A stretch of 17,309 bases of DNA, taken from the NCBI GenBank assembly GCA_002315995.1, contig DCHN01000093.1:348-17656 (forward strand). Reading direction: 5' to 3'. This document shows, in pieces, positions 14,886 to 17,309 of this stretch; position 1 is the first letter of the stretch; each line of letters starts with the position of its first letter. Source of the stretch: Bacteroidales bacterium UBA1751. Its GTDB lineage: Bacteria > Bacteroidota > Bacteroidia > Bacteroidales > UBA932. The position numbers and the translations under genes were made by a program. The notes under the pieces are model-generated. The model made no database searches, was not told where the DNA came from, and saw only the letters and a program-made list of their open reading frames with translations.

Positions 14886-15479
14886 TTACATGCTTAAGGC
14901 CTTTATCATGGCACCAAGGTTTGCGGTAAGGAGTTTTACACCTATCGCAAGTAGAACAACACCAAAAAACTTTCTCAAGATTGAGATGAGGGTTCCTCCA
15001 AGGATTTTCTCAAGTTTTCCGAGGTGCTTGAGGACAAGGTAGTCAATGACTATGTTAATCATGAGGGCAATGAGTATGTTGATGTCTGCATACTCAGCGC
15101 GAAGCGAGATGATTGTTGTGAGGGCTCCCGGGCCTGCAATGAGCGGAAATGCTATTGGAACCACCGTTGAGCCTCCGCCGGCAGGGTCGTTCTTGAAGAT
15201 TTCAATGCCTAGAATCATTTCAAATGCCATGATGAAGAGCACTATTGAACCTGCAACTGCAAATGATTGGATATCGACGCCAAAGAGTCTCAGGGCCGCA
15301 TCTCCCAGGAAATAGAATACAACGAATATTCCCAGTGACACCAGTGCTGCCTGGGTTGGGCTGAACTTGCTCCCACTATTCTTCAGTGAAAGGAAAATAG
15401 GAATCGACCCCGTTATATCAATAATGGCGAACAGTACCAGGAATGCTCCCGTAAGTTCTTTGAATGAAAATGCGAACAT
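14886..15479 (-). CDS. MarC family integral membrane protein
   Basis: A 197-residue MarC/UPF0056 family protein with six predicted transmembrane helices, the standard length and topology. Family segments visible are LVLFAIIDITGSIPIFLSL near the N-terminus, FGVDIQSFAVAGSIVLFIMA, and the hallmark VPIAFPLIAGPGALTTIISL in the middle (about 106-125). The family was once linked to multiple antibiotic resistance, a link not supported by later work; its transport substrate is unknown. The small phage-like gene follows 13 bases after its stop. A candidate promoter lies about 210 bases upstream, which would put the 12-bp repeat array in its mRNA leader. Confidence 0.92.
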   Translation of the reverse strand: MFAFSFKELTGAFLVLFAIIDITGSIPIFLSLKNSGSKFSPTQAALVSLGIFVVFYFLGDAALRLFGVDIQSFAVAGSIVLFIMAFEMILGIEIFKNDPAGGGSTVVPIAFPLIAGPGALTTIISLRAEYADINILIALMINIVIDYLVLKHLGKLEKILGGTLISILRKFFGVVLLAIGVKLLTANLGAMIKALSM

Positions 15480-15508
15480 GATTTTATTTTATTTGTGCAG
15501 ATGAATCG

Positions 15509-15680
15509 GCGTTAGCATTTATGCCAGCATTGACGTTAGCATTCCGTTAATATTTACGTTGACGTTAGTATTTACGTTAGTCTTCACGTTAGTATTCACG
15601 TTAATATTTACGTTGGCATTGACGTAAACATTTATGTTAGCGGTTGCGTTGTCATTTATGCAGGCGTCATCATTAACATC
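15509..15680. repeat. Degenerate 12-bp tandem repeat array
   Basis: About 13 units of consensus ACGTTAGYATTY are arranged head to tail, most exactly 12 bases long. Irregular units are 11 bases at 15545, 6 at 15556, 13 at 15634 and 11 at 15647; the last units before 15680 are poorly conserved. CGTTA occurs seven times. The minus strand holds an open frame through most units, coding alternating Asn/Val/Thr (NVNT-type) from about 15680 to 15519, but it has no start codon before the repeats, so it is not called as a gene. It lies between the candidate marC promoter and marC. Confidence 0.8.
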
Positions 15681-15687
15681 TGTCTTG

Positions 15688-15719
15688 CAAATTTAACCAC
15701 TGGAGGGCAGAATTGCAAG
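15688..15719 (-). promoter_or_regulatory. Candidate marC promoter
   Basis: On the minus strand CTTG (15719-15716) is followed after 20 bases by TAAATTTG (15695-15688). The -7 box matches TAnnTTTG; the -33 box matches TTTG at three of four positions. Transcription would start near 15682, at the edge of the 12-bp repeat array, giving marC a leader of about 200 bases. No nearer promoter was seen. Confidence 0.5.
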
Positions 15720-15822
15720 ATGGAGATGTTATAGTACGATGAACTGAGAATGATTGTGTTGGCTTGTGATATTCCCTTGGGGAGTGAGGGCCTTGGGCGA
15801 GAGATGCTCCTTCGGAGAATGA

Positions 15823-15912
15823 TGGTCTCATGGCAAATGGTGGTCTCTTGGTAAAAGGTGGTCCTATTGGCAAATGAGGTTCTCTTGGCAAATGGTGGTC
15901 CTATTGGATATG
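15823..15912. repeat. 18-bp tandem repeat array
   Basis: Four and a half units of about TGGTCTCTTGGCAAATGG start at 15823, 15841, 15859, 15877 (19 bases) and 15896 (partial). Units alternate between TCTCTTGG-type and CCTATTGG-type centres. Because the period is a multiple of three, minus-strand frames give six-residue repeats (PIGPPFAKRTSFANRTTF), but no frame looks like a real protein. Confidence 0.75.
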
Positions 15913-15950
15913 TCTGGTGATTTTTTGCAGGTGTCGCCGTTTGTTTGGCA

Positions 15951-16140
15951 ATTGGGCATGCACCTCGCATATTTGGGGCAGGTCTCCGATATTTATGGGG
16001 CAGGTGCGATTTTACACAGGGGACCTGCCCCGCAAAATGGTCTCCCAGCTATCTCCAGTGGGGCAGGTCGGCACTACAAAACAGCACCTGCCCCAAATTT
16101 TGCCACCACCTGCCCCAAAAATTTCCTTGACCTGCCCCAT
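15951..16140. repeat. Dyad-symmetric array of GGGGCAGGT boxes
   Basis: Seven exact 9-mers: GGGGCAGGT at 15975, 15997 and 16060; ACCTGCCCC at 16023, 16086, 16108 and 16130. Six of them form three mirror pairs around one centre, 16045.5 (15975/16108, 15997/16086, 16023/16060). The seventh mirrors a degenerate box at 15953. Neighbouring same-strand boxes are spaced 22 bp (15975-15997, 16086-16108, 16108-16130). The bases between boxes match much less well across the dyad, so selection or copying seems focused on the boxes. The whole could form an imperfect hairpin of about 190 bases or act as an ordered protein-binding array. Confidence 0.8.
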
Positions 16141-16176
16141 CTGTACGGACCGGCATCCTCAAATTTCAGTCTGAAC

Positions 16177-16268
16177 CCCCAAACGGCCACAAAACCACCC
16201 CTTTTTGTGGCCAAATCACCTTCCGGAACCCCAAACGGCCACAAAACCACCCCTTTTTGTGGCCGTTT
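16177..16268. repeat. Two direct copies of a 36-bp hairpin unit
   Basis: Identical 36-base copies lie at 16177-16212 and 16229-16264, starts 52 bases apart. Each holds a hairpin with arms GGCCACAAAA and TTTTGTGGCC and an 8-base loop CCACCCCT. In the second copy the stem extends to 14 perfect base pairs (16233-16246 with 16255-16268), starting AAACGGCC. No T-run follows the stems, so they are not typical terminators. Confidence 0.85.
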
Positions 16269-16278
16269 TGTGACCAAT

Positions 16279-16323
16279 CCCGTGTCTGGCTATTGGCCAC
16301 CGCGGGCCACCCGTGTCTGGCTA
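16279..16323. repeat. 14-bp direct repeat CCCGTGTCTGGCTA
   Basis: Exact copies at 16279-16292 and 16310-16323, starts 31 bases apart, enclosing a GC-rich core with two more GGCCAC motifs. It follows the hairpin unit directly and ends 26 bases before the NUDIX -7 box. Confidence 0.75.
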
Positions 16324-16348
16324 ACAAAAATTGAAGTAACTTTTTCTG

Positions 16349-16356
16349 TACCTTTG
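16349..16356 (+). promoter_or_regulatory. NUDIX gene promoter, -7 box
   Basis: TACCTTTG matches TAnnTTTG. The NUDIX ATG begins only six bases after the box, so the mRNA would have almost no leader. A TTG lies at 16331-16333 but the spacing (15 bases) is short for a -33 box. Confidence 0.5.
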
Positions 16357-16361
16357 TCATT

Positions 16362-16892
16362 ATGGATAATGGAAATGAGTTATTCCCCATAGTTGACCTG
16401 AAAGGCAACGTGACGGGAAAAGTGTTGCGCTCGGTAGCGCACAGCGGATCAAAGATATTGCACCCAGTGGTTCACCTCCATCTTTTCAACTCCAAAGGTG
16501 AGGTATATCTGCAGCATCGCCCTGACTGGAAGGATATACAGCCTGGCAAGTGGGACACTGCGTGCGGAGGTCATGTGGCGTATGGTGAGAGCATAGAGGA
16601 GGCCCTTGAGCGCGAGGTGGCGGAAGAGCTTGGAATCCGCGACATCCCTATGAATTTTGTTGATAAATATGTTTTCACCTCCACCAGAGAGTGCGAACTT
16701 GTTCACGTGCATACCGCACGTTACGACGGAACGGTGAATCCTGACGCGCGGGAGCTCGACGGTGGACGTTTCTTCTCACCTGAGGAGATAGAGTCCCGCA
16801 TGGGAACCGGCTTCTTCACTCCCAATTTCGAGAGCGAGTGGAAGCGTTTTTCCGCAATTTTCAAAAAAGAGTTATCTTTGCCGTTTGTATAG
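16362..16892 (+). CDS. NUDIX hydrolase (isopentenyl-diphosphate-isomerase-like subgroup)
   Basis: A 176-residue cytoplasmic NUDIX protein. The NUDIX box is perfect: GHVAYGESIEEALEREVAEELGI-type GX5EX7REUXEEXGU at 70-92, with the Mg2+-binding glutamates. The N-terminal part (VDLKGNVTGKVLRSVAHSG, HPVVHLHLFNSKGEVYLQHR, GKWDTACGGH) resembles the YfcD / isopentenyl-diphosphate-isomerase-like subgroup, which hydrolyses or isomerises diphosphate-linked substrates; the substrate here is unknown. The next upstream sequence is the repeat region, so the gene stands alone, with its own -7 box just before the ATG. The following gene begins 62 bases after its stop. Fold identity is certain; substrate is not. 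Confidence 0.93.
   Translation: MDNGNELFPIVDLKGNVTGKVLRSVAHSGSKILHPVVHLHLFNSKGEVYLQHRPDWKDIQPGKWDTACGGHVAYGESIEEALEREVAEELGIRDIPMNFVDKYVFTSTRECELVHVHTARYDGTVNPDARELDGGRFFSPEEIESRMGTGFFTPNFESEWKRFSAIFKKELSLPFV
16873..16880 (+). promoter_or_regulatory. Candidate -7 box for the gene at 16955
   Basis: TATCTTTG within the last NUDIX codons matches TAnnTTTG; the -33 position holds only a weak T-rich match. It would give the downstream gene a leader of about 70 bases. A second, poorer candidate is TATATTTT at 16943-16950. Confidence 0.35.
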
Positions 16893-16954
16893 ATTGGGGT
16901 GGTTTGTCGGGAGACTGTAGCTGCACAATCTTGTAATTTGCATATATTTTTAAG

Positions 16955-17309
16955 ATGAAGGATTTTAACAATCAGATTAAGTCTGCTGGCCGTAGAGCCG
17001 GTAGCAGAGGTGCTGAATCAGCCGGGAGAGGCTCATTTGGCATGGGAACCCTTGAAGGATTCGGTGAGGAGAGAAAACCAAGGGCTCCAAGAACTCGCAG
17101 AAGCTTTGGCTCGGAAGAGGGTCGTGAGGAGAGGAAGAGCAGAACTCCGAGAAGTGCCGGAGCACCTAGAACCAGGAGAAGTTTCGGTTCAGATGAGGGT
17201 CGTGAGGAGAGAACAACCAGAGCTCCACGCACAAGAAGAACATTTGATCAGCAGGAGAGAGAGTTCACTCCTAAAACACGAAATTCGAGAGCTGCGTCTG
17301 CTTCAAGAG
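16955..17309 (+). CDS. N-terminal part of a basic, Arg-rich repeat protein
   Basis: An open frame from ATG 16955 runs off the window end (118 codons visible). The start is MKDFNNQIKSAGRRAGSRGAE. The visible part is highly charged, low in hydrophobic residues and probably disordered. It contains three related repeats of about 20-26 residues: EERKPRAPRTRRSFGSEEGR, then EERKSRTPRSAG...RRSFGSDEGR, then EERTTRAPRTRRTFDQQERE. The DNA repeats too (GAGGGTCGTGAGGAGAG at about 17117 and 17197). In Bacteroidota such RRSFG-rich extensions occur in front of RNA-acting enzymes, notably RluB/RsuA-type rRNA pseudouridine synthases, so that is a guess for the missing domain. The visible part supports only RNA or nucleic-acid binding by charge. 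Confidence 0.75.
   Translation, partial: MKDFNNQIKSAGRRAGSRGAESAGRGSFGMGTLEGFGEERKPRAPRTRRSFGSEEGREERKSRTPRSAGAPRTRRSFGSDEGREERTTRAPRTRRTFDQQEREFTPKTRNSRAASASR

Larger units (their letters stand above)
15480..16361. other. 882-bp gene-free region made of repeats
   Basis: No credible gene is present between marC and the NUDIX gene. In order it holds: the 12-bp array, the candidate marC promoter, a non-repetitive stretch (about 15720-15822) in which I see nothing certain, the 18-bp array, the dyad-symmetric box array, the duplicated hairpin unit, the duplicated 14-mer, and the NUDIX -7 box. Open frames of up to 172 codons cross it, but their products are only the repeats translated. Confidence 0.75.

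Noticed and set aside
15656..15970. 104-codon minus-strand frame with PIGPPFAKR-type repeats
   Set aside because: The repetitive peptide comes directly from the 18-bp DNA array; no start context, no family, and a neighbouring frame gives an equally repetitive product.
15509..16268. CRISPR array
   Set aside because: Repeats are short or contiguous without unique spacers of regular length, several families are mixed, and no cas gene is in the window.
16177..16268. Hairpins as Rho-independent terminators
   Set aside because: Stems are strong but no T-run follows either copy, and no gene ends just upstream on either strand.
15874..16392. 172-codon open frame on the plus strand across the repeats
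   Set aside because: It consists of translated repeats (18-bp array, box array, hairpin unit) with no recognisable domain, and it runs into the NUDIX gene in another frame.

Overview
The window looks like chromosomal DNA of a member of the Bacteroidales (phylum Bacteroidota). The evidence is combined: upstream sites match the Bacteroides-type -7 box TAnnTTTG (best case at recJ, with a TTTG -33 box exactly 20 bases away), there is a DUF4369-like lipoprotein, a secreted protein with the 'YVDLGLSxKWATCN' signature common in Bacteroidales, ExbB/ExbD, a MacB-like permease without a neighbouring ATPase, and an rpoC carrying an SI3-type insertion in its trigger loop. Species cannot be named from the sequence.

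Layout. 1-1511: 3' part of rpoC, closed by a hairpin terminator. 1615-2955: gamma-carbonic-anhydrase-like protein and a lipoprotein, same strand. 2906-5281 (minus): lysS followed by a TrmH-type RNA methyltransferase, whose end overlaps the lipoprotein tail to tail by 50 bp. 5368-7883 (plus): an LtaS-like membrane sulfatase-fold protein translationally coupled to a GtrA-family protein. 7876-9618 (minus): recJ. 9762-12113 (plus): exbB, exbD and a MacB/FtsX-type permease in a tight operon. 12129-15479 (minus): marC, a small phage-like protein, a secreted purple-acid-phosphatase-like protein and a short secreted protein. 16362-16892 (plus): a NUDIX hydrolase. 16955 to the window end: start of a very basic, repeat-rich protein that runs off the edge.

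The housekeeping genes are ordinary. The unusual part is the gene-free stretch 15480-16361. Five unrelated repeat families lie side by side there: a 12-bp tandem array in the probable marC leader; an 18-bp tandem array; a dyad-symmetric array of seven GGGGCAGGT/ACCTGCCCC boxes centred on 16045.5 with several 22-bp spacings; a duplicated 36-bp hairpin unit; and a duplicated 14-mer. A second candidate element is a 91-bp palindromic unit with 11-bp terminal inverted repeats at 14423-14513.

No tRNA, rRNA, CRISPR array, complete insertion sequence or defence system was seen. Coordinates of repeats and motifs were found by reading and counting by hand; no searches were run.
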